The notes: generated by a model from the sequence alone, not told the origin. A stretch of 14,760 bases of DNA from Fodinibius sp051746985 (GCA_051746985.1 JBNJFP010000051.1:1-14760), one strand, 5' to 3'; positions 1-7,122 are shown, counted from the first letter of the stretch. Program-made: numbers and translations.

Positions 1-1
1 T

Positions 2-15
2 AGTTAGTAAAAAGT
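2..15. repeat. Left heptad repeat of four-helix cassette 1
   Basis: Read on the minus strand, these bases are two 7-bp units, ACTTTTT and ACTAACT. They are the inverted partner of ACTTTCT ACTAAAA at 449-462 (11 of 14 positions match). The repeat touches the stop codon of the four-helix gene at 15-17. It may continue left of the window edge, so its full length is not visible. Confidence 0.55.
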
Positions 16-368
16 TACTCTTTTAAGCTATTTCTTAATGAGTAAATCATTTTTTGAATTTCTATCAATTTATCTTTGATATTCTTGTATTCTTCCACAT
101 TCAGGAAATCCAAGTTTTGTGAAATAGTGAGCTGAGTTTCCAATTCATAGCAGGAACCGGTGGAAATATTTAAAAATTGGTTAAATTCTTTCTTAGAACC
201 TCGACCTGCACCTTCTGCAATGTTAGAACTTATTGAGACAGCACTTCTTCTCATCTGACTTATAAGTCCATATTTTTCTACTTTAGGAAAATTTTCAGTC
301 TTCTGATATATACAAGTCGCTAGCTCTACCGCTTTATTCCAAACATCTAAATTTCTAAAATTGTTCAT
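15..368 (-). CDS. Four-helix-bundle protein, S23/23S rRNA IVP family (copy 1)
   Basis: A 117-residue protein of the small four-helix-bundle family first known from intervening sequences in bacterial 23S rRNA genes (S23/IVP; Avd of diversity-generating retroelements has the same fold). The family signature is visible: an N-terminal helix with LDVW at 7-10, a basic QMRR at 38-41, the central SNIAEGAGR at 48-56, then KEF at 60-62 and a helix ending in ELETQL. The molecular role of stand-alone members is unknown; basic helices suggest nucleic-acid binding (inference). More than half its residues match the copy at 5405-5761 over the first ~88 positions. It lies downstream of the FadN-type gene on the same strand, its stop codon overlaps a left heptad repeat, and no Shine-Dalgarno is visible. 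It looks richer in A+T than the neighbouring metabolic gene. Family assignment is firm; function is not. Confidence 0.9.
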   Translation of the reverse strand: MNNFRNLDVWNKAVELATCIYQKTENFPKVEKYGLISQMRRSAVSISSNIAEGAGRGSKKEFNQFLNISTGSCYELETQLTISQNLDFLNVEEYKNIKDKLIEIQKMIYSLRNSLKE

Positions 369-396
369 GGTAAACAGTCTTTTATTTTAATGATTG

Positions 397-410
397 CTTA
401 TAAGTAAGAC
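397..410 (-). promoter_or_regulatory. Upstream motif shared by four-helix copies 1 and 2
   Basis: On the minus strand this reads GTCTTACTTATAAG and lies 28 bases before the ATG at 368. The second copy has GTCATACTAATAAG at 5361-5374, 30 bases before its ATG. Twelve of 14 bases match. Here the motif also takes part in a looser 7-bp inverted repeat (375-381 with 406-412). It could be a promoter element, an operator for the small protein itself, or a conserved part of the mobile unit; the sequence alone does not decide. Confidence 0.45.
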
Positions 411-434
411 TGATATACCTGAAGCAACTTACAA

Positions 435-462
435 ACTTTCTACTTTTGACTTTCTACTAAAA
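435..462. repeat. Right heptad repeat of four-helix cassette 1
   Basis: Four consecutive 7-bp units read ACTTTCT, ACTTTTG, ACTTTCT and ACTAAAA. The first and third are identical. They end three bases before the stop codon of the FadN-type gene (465-467, minus strand) and face the inverted copy at 2-15, so the four-helix gene sits inside an inverted pair of short tandem repeats. Confidence 0.65.
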
Positions 463-464
463 AA

Positions 465-2837
465 CTAATTCCTCAATGGTTTTCCTTTCTTGAGCATGTG
501 TTCGATTCGGGCTTGCGTGCGTTCGTCTTCCAAGAGTTCTAAAAAGGCCTCCCGTTCTAATCTCAAGATATAATCCTCGGGTACTTCCTGCGGCTCACTT
601 AGATCACCGCCGCTCATCACATAGGCTACTTTTTCAGCCACTACTTTATCATAATCAGTAATAAAATTCGCCTCATGCATGATATGAAGCATCATCTTTA
701 GAGAGCTCAATGCCTCATTTCCAAGCACTTTTATCATTGTTTTTTTAGGTGGATAGTAACCGGCATCAGCCATCCGTCGCGCATCGGCCTTGGCATTGGC
801 AATCAACAGATCACGGTTCATGATAACAGAATCTGAATCTCGTAAATAGCCTAATTGCTTTGCCTTTGGCGCGCCGTCGGACACTTTGGCCATCCCGATA
901 GTTTTAAACTTCTCTTTGATATTCGGCATGGGATCGACCTGCTCATCCTCCAGCAGTCCTTGCATCGTTCGCAACAAAATTTCCTTCGTTCCTCCTCCGG
1001 CAGGAAGCAGGCCAACGCCCACTTCCACCAATCCGGCATACAATTCGTGATGGGCTACCACTTTATCGGCATGGAGAATAAATTCGACTCCGCCGCCCAG
1101 TGACCGTCCAAATGGTGCTACGACTACAGGAAACGGACGATAGCGTAATCCCACTGCCACATCCTGAAAATTCTTTGCAGCTTGCTTAACCTGCTCTTTC
1201 TCTCCTTTTTGCCACGCACCCATCGCCTCCATCAGATTGGCGCCGTAGGTAAAATTGTCGCCATCGTGGCTAATCACCAGTCCGTCGAACTTTTCTTCAA
1301 CCACATCACAAGCTTTCTTTAGCGACTGGACGAGGTCAAAGCCCAGCGTATATTTTCGGGTTTGAAACTCAAAAAGGGCAATGCCATCTCCAAGATCATA
1401 CAGTCCCGCACTATCATTGCCAAAGACTTCTTTGTTGTTGGATTTCAGTGTAGAAACCTGAATGGCTCCTTTTGCCGGTGGACTTAGCTCTTCAATTTCT
1501 CCAGTTGCCAAATTGTAGACCGTTCCCTTCTCTTTATCATAAAATTGATCTCGTCCGCTTTCCAGCATCTCTAATACATTCTGGGGCACATCCAGTCCTT
1601 CATCCTGCATGCGCTCGACAGACTCCTTAACGCCGATCGCATCCCATCGTTCAAAGGGACCCAGTTCCCAGTTGAATCCCCATTTCATAGCACGATCTAT
1701 CGCTTCCACAGAATCGGTGATTTCAGGAATGCGATTAGCAGAGTACAACAGTAAGTCGCAGTGCACTTGCCACAAAAACTGTCCGACCTCATCATCCTTA
1801 TTGACCAAAAACTTCAGTCGCTCTTCGGAATTTTTAAACTTTTTCTTGGCTTCGGTTGCACTTTCAAATTCGGGATCAATCTGCGATTCGTATTTACCCG
1901 TTTCGGGATTAATTACTTTGTACTCTTTGCCCGAATCAGTGCGCACTTTCTTGTAAAATCCTTCTCCCGATTTATTCCCGTGCTTTCCATCTTCCACCAT
2001 TTGCTCAAAAGCATCAGGCAAGTCAAATACTTCTCGCCGCTCATCATCGGGAATGACCGGATATAGATTCGTTGCTACGTGATGGATTACATCCAAGCCA
2101 GACATATCGGCCGTGCGAAAGGTAGCCGCTTTGGAGTAGCCAGTGAGTGTACCAAGCAAATAATCAATTTCCTCGGCACGGAAATCCCCATTAAAAAAGT
2201 GTGCCATGATGCTGGCCATCGAGAAAATACCGATGCGATTGGCAATAAAATTGGGCGTATCCTTGCACTGCACCACGCCCTTGCCCAGATCGCGCTCACA
2301 GAAACGGGACATATATTCGACAACTTCGTCGGCCGTTGACTGAGTTGGAATAACTTCCAGCAGCTTCATATAGCGCGGTGGATTGAAGAAGTGGGTACCC
2401 AGAAAGTGTGCTTTAAATTCATCCGAGCAATCTTCACTGATTTTACCGATGGGCAATCCCGAGGTATTCGAACTGACAATGGTCCCCTCGGTGCGGACCT
2501 CCTCAATTTTGGACATCATATCTTTTTTGATATCCATCTTCTCGATGATGGCCTCGCAAACCCAGTCGACTTCCTCAACGATATCCAGATCATCCGTAAA
2601 ATTTCCGGGCGTTATACGGTCGGTATATTCCGACAAGCCAACCGGAGAAGGATTCATTTTATTGAGCTTGGCAATATTATCAATCACCGTCTGGTTGGGA
2701 TTCTTGCTCTCCTCATCTTTGAGGTCGAGCAGCCAAACCTGCATTCCGGCGTTCACACAATGTGCCGCAATCTGGCTACCCATTGTTCCTGATCCAAGTA
2801 CCGCTACTTTCTGAATATCATATTTACTTGTGGACAT
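465..2837 (-). CDS. fadN: 3-hydroxyacyl-CoA dehydrogenase / enoyl-CoA hydratase, FadN type
   Basis: This 790-residue bifunctional enzyme would catalyse hydration of 2-enoyl-CoA and NAD-dependent oxidation of 3-hydroxyacyl-CoA in cytoplasmic fatty-acid beta-oxidation. The dehydrogenase comes first: GSGTMG at 15-20 is the NAD-binding loop, and THFFNPP holds catalytic His149 with partner Glu161 twelve residues on, as in known enzymes. The C-terminal crotonase domain (about 470-700) has SHDGDNFTYGANL near 523-535 for the oxyanion hole, GGGVEF with Glu585, and Glu605 in GLVEVGVGLLP. The two Glu are 20 apart, as in active enoyl-CoA hydratases. Dehydrogenase-first order and length match Bacillus FadN, not E. 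coli FadB. It starts at ATG with no visible Shine-Dalgarno, 68 bases after the acyl-CoA synthetase, so the two are probably co-transcribed. Thiolase and acyl-CoA dehydrogenase partners are not in the window. Confidence 0.93.
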   Translation of the reverse strand: MSTSKYDIQKVAVLGSGTMGSQIAAHCVNAGMQVWLLDLKDEESKNPNQTVIDNIAKLNKMNPSPVGLSEYTDRITPGNFTDDLDIVEEVDWVCEAIIEKMDIKKDMMSKIEEVRTEGTIVSSNTSGLPIGKISEDCSDEFKAHFLGTHFFNPPRYMKLLEVIPTQSTADEVVEYMSRFCERDLGKGVVQCKDTPNFIANRIGIFSMASIMAHFFNGDFRAEEIDYLLGTLTGYSKAATFRTADMSGLDVIHHVATNLYPVIPDDERREVFDLPDAFEQMVEDGKHGNKSGEGFYKKVRTDSGKEYKVINPETGKYESQIDPEFESATEAKKKFKNSEERLKFLVNKDDEVGQFLWQVHCDLLLYSANRIPEITDSVEAIDRAMKWGFNWELGPFERWDAIGVKESVERMQDEGLDVPQNVLEMLESGRDQFYDKEKGTVYNLATGEIEELSPPAKGAIQVSTLKSNNKEVFGNDSAGLYDLGDGIALFEFQTRKYTLGFDLVQSLKKACDVVEEKFDGLVISHDGDNFTYGANLMEAMGAWQKGEKEQVKQAAKNFQDVAVGLRYRPFPVVVAPFGRSLGGGVEFILHADKVVAHHELYAGLVEVGVGLLPAGGGTKEILLRTMQGLLEDEQVDPMPNIKEKFKTIGMAKVSDGAPKAKQLGYLRDSDSVIMNRDLLIANAKADARRMADAGYYPPKKTMIKVLGNEALSSLKMMLHIMHEANFITDYDKVVAEKVAYVMSGGDLSEPQEVPEDYILRLEREAFLELLEDERTQARIEHMLKKGKPLRN

Positions 2838-2905
2838 AAATCGTTATCGCTATAAATTTTTATTACTACTTAATAAATCACCCAGCCGTGGAAGTACAAA
2901 AAAAA

Positions 2906-4708
2906 TTAAGCTGTTGACTCCTCCTCTACATCCTCATACATCGACTCGATCTCATCTTCATAACGTTCTTTCACGACGGGTCGTTTAACCTTAAGTGTGG
3001 GCGTAAGTTCTCCCGATTCGATAGAAAATGGCGTCTCCAGCAACACAAACTTTTTGACGGTCTCCCAAGGTGAAAGCTGCTTGTTTACTTTATCCACCTC
3101 ACGCTGGATGAGCTTGCGGATTTCGGGATCTTCATGGGCCGAATCAGAAACTGATTTTCCCTGTCCTTTTAAACGTTTATTGACATTCCCGTAGTCAGGA
3201 ACAATCAAGGCAGAACAGAACTTTCGTTGGTAACCAATCACCATGGCTTGATCGATAAATCCGCTTTCGCTCAGCAGGTTTTCGATAGTTTGCGGAGCTA
3301 CATATTTACCGGTTGAGAGCTTAAAGACCGACTTTTTACGATCCGTGATGAACAAATAATTATCTTCCAACTTGCCAACATCGCCCGTCATAAACCAGCC
3401 GTCATCGGTAAAGACTTCGTCGGTTTTTTCCTTGTTGTTATAATAGCCCTGCATCACATTGGGGCCTTTGGCCAAAATCTCTCCGTCATCAGCAATTTTG
3501 ATATCCACATTGGAAAGCGGTCGACCGGAACTGCCCACACGCATGTGGTCTTTATCATTGACCGACAGTACGGGCGACGTTTCCGTAAGTCCGTATCCCT
3601 GCATGCAAATAAGTCCCAGCGCATTCATAAAACGAAATAAATTAGAGGACAGCGCCGCCCCACCACTTACCATCCCAAGCAGATTTCCACCGAATAACTC
3701 ACGAATTTTCGAATACACTAACTTGTCAGCAATTTTGTGCTTGATGGCATCCAATCCACTTGGCGGATTTTCCGGATCATATTCTTCAGCCCGATTAATA
3801 GCCCAGTAGTACAGCTGTTTTTTGAGCCCACTCATCTCCTGACCTTTCACTTTGACACCGGTATGAATTTTCTCCAGTAGACGCGGCACCGTAGCAAAGT
3901 AATACGGTTGCACTTTTTCAAAATCGTCACGAATCTCATCCACCTCATCGATATAGTAAATTGGGTAGCCCATACTCAGATACATATACGTAATCATTCG
4001 CTCGAACACGTGCGACAGCGGAAGGTATGACAACATTTTTTCGTGCTCGCGGACGGTATCATCAAAAGGGACCCGTTCAAGTGAAGCAAGCAGATTTGAT
4101 GCAATATTGTTGTGCGTGAGCATCACGCCTTTGGGGTCTCCGGTCGTTCCCGAGGTATAAATCAGCGAAGCTAAATCATCGGGAGTAACCTTTGAGCGAA
4201 GTTCATCAAACAGCTCCGGATTTTCTTCATGTTTTTTTGCCCCCATTTCCAGGATATCATCAAAATCCTTGAGTTTTCCGTGCTCTGATCCAAAAATGGA
4301 AATAATCGCTTTTACATTTTTAATCGGTTTAATGATGGGTTTGGTATCCGCAAACAGTTCATCATTGGAAACAATATGGACCTTCGTCTCGGAATTCTCG
4401 AGTATGTACTTGATCTGCTCCCCGGGTTGCGTCGTATAAATAGGCACATTCACCGCTCCGATTGATAAAATGGCCTGATCACAAATAACCCATTCGGCGC
4501 TGTTTTCGGAGTGTAAACTCACTTTATCACCGGCTCGCACCCCGAGCTCGTACAATCCCAGTGCTAAATTTCGAACCTTTTCCTGAAATTCTTCCTTCGA
4601 AGTATCTACCCATTCTCCATTGCGCTTGGTAGATATGAAAACCTCTTTATCGTGCTTTTTTATACCCTTTTCAATCTCGGTAATGATGGTTGTTGGATCG
4701 TAAGCCAT
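2906..4708 (-). CDS. Long-chain acyl-CoA synthetase (AMP-forming, FAA1-like)
   Basis: This 600-residue adenylate-forming ligase activates long-chain fatty acids to acyl-CoA through an acyl-AMP intermediate. Core motifs are in order and intact: the P-loop YTSGTTGDPKG at 184-194, GYGLTETSP at 371-379, GWFMTGD at 437-443, and the hinge region DRKKSVFKLSTGKYVAP at 456-472. The length and the SVFKLSTGKYVAPQ segment point to the large FAA1-like long-chain group rather than the shorter FadD group. The ATG at 4708 follows AT-rich intergenic DNA, and no Shine-Dalgarno is seen. It heads a two-gene unit with the FadN-type enzyme, supplying that enzyme's pathway with acyl-CoA. It is divergent from the thioesterase gene across 142 bases that must hold promoters for both. 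The family is certain; chain-length preference is inferred. Confidence 0.93.
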   Translation of the reverse strand: MAYDPTTIITEIEKGIKKHDKEVFISTKRNGEWVDTSKEEFQEKVRNLALGLYELGVRAGDKVSLHSENSAEWVICDQAILSIGAVNVPIYTTQPGEQIKYILENSETKVHIVSNDELFADTKPIIKPIKNVKAIISIFGSEHGKLKDFDDILEMGAKKHEENPELFDELRSKVTPDDLASLIYTSGTTGDPKGVMLTHNNIASNLLASLERVPFDDTVREHEKMLSYLPLSHVFERMITYMYLSMGYPIYYIDEVDEIRDDFEKVQPYYFATVPRLLEKIHTGVKVKGQEMSGLKKQLYYWAINRAEEYDPENPPSGLDAIKHKIADKLVYSKIRELFGGNLLGMVSGGAALSSNLFRFMNALGLICMQGYGLTETSPVLSVNDKDHMRVGSSGRPLSNVDIKIADDGEILAKGPNVMQGYYNNKEKTDEVFTDDGWFMTGDVGKLEDNYLFITDRKKSVFKLSTGKYVAPQTIENLLSESGFIDQAMVIGYQRKFCSALIVPDYGNVNKRLKGQGKSVSDSAHEDPEIRKLIQREVDKVNKQLSPWETVKKFVLLETPFSIESGELTPTLKVKRPVVKERYEDEIESMYEDVEEESTA

Positions 4709-4850
4709 AACGATACGCTATTTAATTGTTGATGACGTTTGTTACCAATAATTTAAACGATTGTGGATGATTTAAAAGTCTATTTAAATTTTTTCTTGTC
4801 CTTTTATAATTATCTTAAGCATCCACTAATTAATTGTAACAGAATCATTT

Positions 4851-5279
4851 ATGTATATCCAACCGAATCTTGAAAAACGCGTCAAAAAATTTCTCTCCAT
4901 TAGTAAAAAAAATATGGGAGACGCTCTCGGTATTTCATTCACTTCGTTCAAATCTGATGAAGTAAAAGCATCCATGCCGGTCGATGAAAATACGGTACAA
5001 CCCTTTGGATTGCTCCACGGGGGCGCTTCCGTTGCCTTGGCAGAAACGTTGGCATCAATCGGAGCCTGGCTGAATATAAATGAGGATGGAAAAACGGCGG
5101 TAGGCGTGGAGATCAATGCCAATCATGTGCGTTCAGCTCGCAAAGGAGAAATGGTTCATGGAGTTTCTAAACCTATTCACAGCGGACGCCAAACCCAGGT
5201 GTGGGAGACGAAGATTTTTAATGAGGATGAAAAGTTAGTGTGCGTGTCGAGGTGTACGCTGGCGGTGGTAGATGTTTAG
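4851..5279 (+). CDS. menI: Hotdog-fold acyl-CoA thioesterase, MenI/YdiI-like
   Basis: A 142-residue PaaI/EntH-type hotdog thioesterase. From memory of E. coli YdiI (MenI), several stretches are nearly the same: MPVDENTVQPFGLLHGGAS at 42-60, VEINANHVRSARKG near 105-118, and KPIHSGRQTQVW. His56 and the candidate catalytic Glu65 (in LAETLAS) have the same spacing as YdiI His54 and Glu63. The likely reaction is hydrolysis of 1,4-dihydroxy-2-naphthoyl-CoA in menaquinone synthesis, which fits a group whose main quinone is menaquinone. A broader acyl- or aryl-CoA thioesterase remains possible because the neighbours are fatty-acid genes rather than men genes. It starts at ATG with no clear Shine-Dalgarno. 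Its stop codon (5277-5279) runs into the left inverted repeat of the next element. Confidence 0.85.
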   Translation: MYIQPNLEKRVKKFLSISKKNMGDALGISFTSFKSDEVKASMPVDENTVQPFGLLHGGASVALAETLASIGAWLNINEDGKTAVGVEINANHVRSARKGEMVHGVSKPIHSGRQTQVWETKIFNEDEKLVCVSRCTLAVVDV

Positions 5280-5302
5280 TAGTGAGATGTGAGTAGTGAG
5301 AT
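5278..5302. repeat. Left 25-bp inverted repeat of four-helix cassette 2
   Basis: This 25-base segment matches the reverse complement of 5779-5803 at 23 of 25 positions. Inside it, 5280-5300 is three tandem 7-bp units: TAGTGAG, ATGTGAG, TAGTGAG. It overlaps the last two bases of the thioesterase stop codon. No T-tract follows, so it is not a typical intrinsic terminator by itself. Confidence 0.85.
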
Positions 5303-5360
5303 ATAAGACTTCAGAGCAATTTCATAAAAAAATAACCTGTAAGGATTGTTTAATAATTCG

Positions 5361-5380
5361 GTCATACTAATAAGTATGAC
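5361..5380 (+). promoter_or_regulatory. Perfect hairpin upstream of four-helix copy 2
   Basis: GTCATACT and AGTATGAC form a perfect 8-bp stem around AATA, ending 24 bases before the ATG at 5405. The first 14 bases are the motif also found upstream of copy 1 (397-410, minus strand). A two-fold symmetric site this close to a start could be an operator or an RNA hairpin controlling the gene. No run of T follows, so a terminator is unlikely. Confidence 0.55.
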
Positions 5381-5404
5381 TTAAAATTAATTCATCCTTC
5401 TATT

Positions 5405-5761
5405 ATGCACCGATATAAAAAATTAGATATTTGGAAACGAGCAATCTCTTTAGCAACTGATATTTACAAGGTAACCACCAACTTTCCAACTGAAGAAAAA
5501 TATGGATTAGTTTCTCAACTGCGAAGATGTGTTGTATCAATAGGCTCAAATATTGCAGAAGGAGCAGGACGAAATACAAATAAAGAATTTAAACGCTTCT
5601 TAAGTATTGCATACGCCTCTTCCTGTGAATTAGAAACTCAGCTTATCATCTCAAAGAACTTAGATTTACTACCTCCCGAGACTAGTAAAGTACTTTTGAG
5701 TGAGATCAATCAACTCCAAAAAATGACTTTTACCTTTTCCAATAAATTGACTTCTGCGTAG
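5405..5761 (+). CDS. Four-helix-bundle protein, S23/23S rRNA IVP family (copy 2)
   Basis: This 118-residue protein has the same layout as copy 1: KLDIWKRA at 6-13, EKYGLVSQLRR at 31-41, SNIAEGAGR at 48-56 and CELETQLIIS in the third helix. The fold is the short S23-type four-helix bundle; the biochemical role of isolated members is unknown. It is the only gene between the thioesterase stop and the stop of the convergent 238-residue gene. The whole unit, including about 100 bases of leader and a short tail, is bracketed by a 25-bp inverted repeat. It appears more A+T-rich than both flanking genes, which fits a separately acquired unit. The ATG has no Shine-Dalgarno but directly precedes the family's conserved N-terminus. 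Confidence 0.92.
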   Translation: MHRYKKLDIWKRAISLATDIYKVTTNFPTEEKYGLVSQLRRCVVSIGSNIAEGAGRNTNKEFKRFLSIAYASSCELETQLIISKNLDLLPPETSKVLLSEINQLQKMTFTFSNKLTSA

Positions 5762-5778
5762 AAAACTACTACTAAATA

Positions 5779-5803
5779 ATCTCAATACTCACATCACACT
5801 ACT
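5779..5803. repeat. Right 25-bp inverted repeat of four-helix cassette 2
   Basis: This is the inverted partner of 5278-5302 (23 of 25 bases pair). It belongs to a longer heptad run, 5781-5808: CTCAATA, CTCACAT, CACACTA, CTCAATA. It ends next to the stop codon (5809-5811, minus strand) of the 238-residue gene. In RNA the two arms could pair and close the roughly 475 bases between them into one large loop. Confidence 0.85.
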
Positions 5804-5808
5804 CAATA

Positions 5809-6525
5809 CTACTCATAAAGTTGCTGCAGTAATTTTCGCTTGGTGACCGGAAAAATCGTTTCCCGAAATGGGAAATCCAGATCAGTATTGAAAGCAAAAG
5901 TCGCCGGATTGGGCAATTCTTTATTTTCGTCGATAAGATCCAGCTTGATGGAATTCGGTGATCGATACGCTCCTTCCTGCTCTAATCCTTTCAGAAAAGC
6001 CGTTTTCAACGATCGATACTGATCCTGTGAGCTTTCAAAAACGGTGAGCTCATACTGGAACAGCAACAATTTCGACTCTTCGTTATCGGGCACAAAAAAG
6101 TATCCCTCGTCGGTATAGTTGGGGATAATTCCCACTTCTTCGAGTTTTATTTCATCATTGACGAACTCATAAATGGTCTTTCCTTCTTCTATTTTTGCTT
6201 TGATCAAGGGAAGACCCCATTCAATCAAATCTTCGATTTTGGAAAGGTCCGACCCATCCACAAAAACGACCTCGTGCTCGATCACCTCGTTCACAAAATC
6301 GATCTTTTTGATGCGCTTGGGAAACTCATTGCGCAAGTCCTGCAGTCGATTCAGGATGTCATCCAGCGTAGTGTATAGTTCTACCAGATGACTCAAATGC
6401 GGATAAATCTTATTCATCTGGAAGTCATCGGATATGGCTTTAAGTCCCGCCAGTATTTTGTACTGCTGAGATTCAAAATCAGACTGAACGCGCGTAAAAA
6501 GATCAAGGTTGAGTGAATGTCCCAT
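5809..6525 (-). CDS. Conserved-looking hypothetical protein, 238 aa
   Basis: I do not recognise this protein. It is soluble-looking: no signal peptide, no membrane segment, many Asp/Glu/Lys, no Cys. The N-terminal ~75 residues look helical (possible coiled coil around LSHLVELYTTLDDILNRLQDLRNEF), the middle is mixed, and the last ~50 residues carry a Pro/Asn-rich stretch (ELPNPATFAFNTDLDFPF) before a basic tail. The coding region is supported by an excellent Shine-Dalgarno, AGGAGG at 6531-6536, five bases before the ATG, stronger than those of most genes here. It is convergent with the thioesterase and four-helix copy 2, and has no obvious operon partner. Its stop codon abuts the heptad repeats of cassette 2, so the last residues could have been changed by insertion (inference). 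Confidence 0.8.
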   Translation of the reverse strand: MGHSLNLDLFTRVQSDFESQQYKILAGLKAISDDFQMNKIYPHLSHLVELYTTLDDILNRLQDLRNEFPKRIKKIDFVNEVIEHEVVFVDGSDLSKIEDLIEWGLPLIKAKIEEGKTIYEFVNDEIKLEEVGIIPNYTDEGYFFVPDNEESKLLLFQYELTVFESSQDQYRSLKTAFLKGLEQEGAYRSPNSIKLDLIDENKELPNPATFAFNTDLDFPFRETIFPVTKRKLLQQLYE

Positions 6526-6676
6526 AATTACCTCCTGCTTTGGGTACCAAAAAAAATAGATGATCTTTTTTCAACTTTAATTAATAACGATGACAGGAGC
6601 AAATTTTATTGTTTTGGATGTGGCAGGGAGCTTGGCGAAAAGCGCATGGGGATTTCGACGTAGAAAAAATTTAAAA

Positions 6677-7039
6677 CTACTTTTTGAACAATGATTTCTT
6701 AAAATTGGTGATCATTTTGCTGAGAATCTCAATTTCATCAAGCTTATTCTTTAAAATTTCTGCAGACATATAATTCCGTTTTTCCATTAGGATCAAAATA
6801 TTTGCCGTTTCAAAACATGATTTTCTCGAATAACTAAGAAACCGAGCAAAATCTTTCTTTGAGTTTGATCCTGCACCTTCTGATATATTATTCGTAATAC
6901 TCATCACAGCACCCCTTAATTGCTCAGCAAATCTGAATTTTTTATCAGCTTCTAACGTATCTGCTAAATCGAACAGCACATCTGTTAGCTCTATTGCATT
7001 TTGCCAAATAGTAAAATCCTGAAATCGAAATTGACTCAT
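6677..7039 (-). CDS. Four-helix-bundle protein, S23/23S rRNA IVP family (copy 3)
   Basis: A 120-residue member of the same family, clearly more divergent than copies 1 and 2. It has FTIWQNAIEL at 9-18, EQLRGAVMSITNNISEGAGS at 39-58 (the signature with Ala replaced by Ser), KKDFARFL and a helix with ETANIL. The leader has a weak purine-rich stretch (AGAGAGAAAG) just before the ATG, so translation may be initiated differently from its paralogs. It lies between the second acyl-CoA synthetase (upstream, same strand) and the 238-residue gene. I could not find convincing inverted heptad repeats at its ends, nor the 14-bp upstream motif. It may be an older copy whose ends have decayed, or an independently acquired relative. 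Function unknown. Confidence 0.9.
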   Translation of the reverse strand: MSQFRFQDFTIWQNAIELTDVLFDLADTLEADKKFRFAEQLRGAVMSITNNISEGAGSNSKKDFARFLSYSRKSCFETANILILMEKRNYMSAEILKNKLDEIEILSKMITNFKKSLFKK

Positions 7040-7122
7040 ATCTTTCTCTCTTGAAATAAATTAGAATTATATTTGTATCTACTTACCAATACACCATGCT
7101 CTACTCACCTTGCCCTAAGCCA

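Noticed and set aside
2383..2814. Long plus-strand frames antisense to the FadN-type gene
   Set aside because: They oppose a gene with intact catalytic motifs, show no domain and have no ribosome-binding site. They are by-products of its codon use.
4796..4810. TTGTCC followed by TATAAT upstream of the thioesterase as a promoter
   Set aside because: The two hexamers are only three bases apart, far too close for a sigma-70-type promoter, and the region is AT-rich enough for chance matches.
5303..5780. The cassette as a true 23S rRNA intervening sequence
   Set aside because: No rRNA sequence is recognisable on either side; the neighbours are ordinary protein-coding genes.
5278..5803. The inverted repeat arms as intrinsic terminators for the converging genes
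   Set aside because: The arms are about 475 bases apart and neither is followed by a T-run, so they do not form a standard terminator hairpin.
15..7039. The four-helix genes as an Avd component of a diversity-generating retroelement
   Set aside because: No reverse transcriptase, no template/variable repeat pair and no target gene with a variable C-terminus are visible. Family resemblance alone is not enough.
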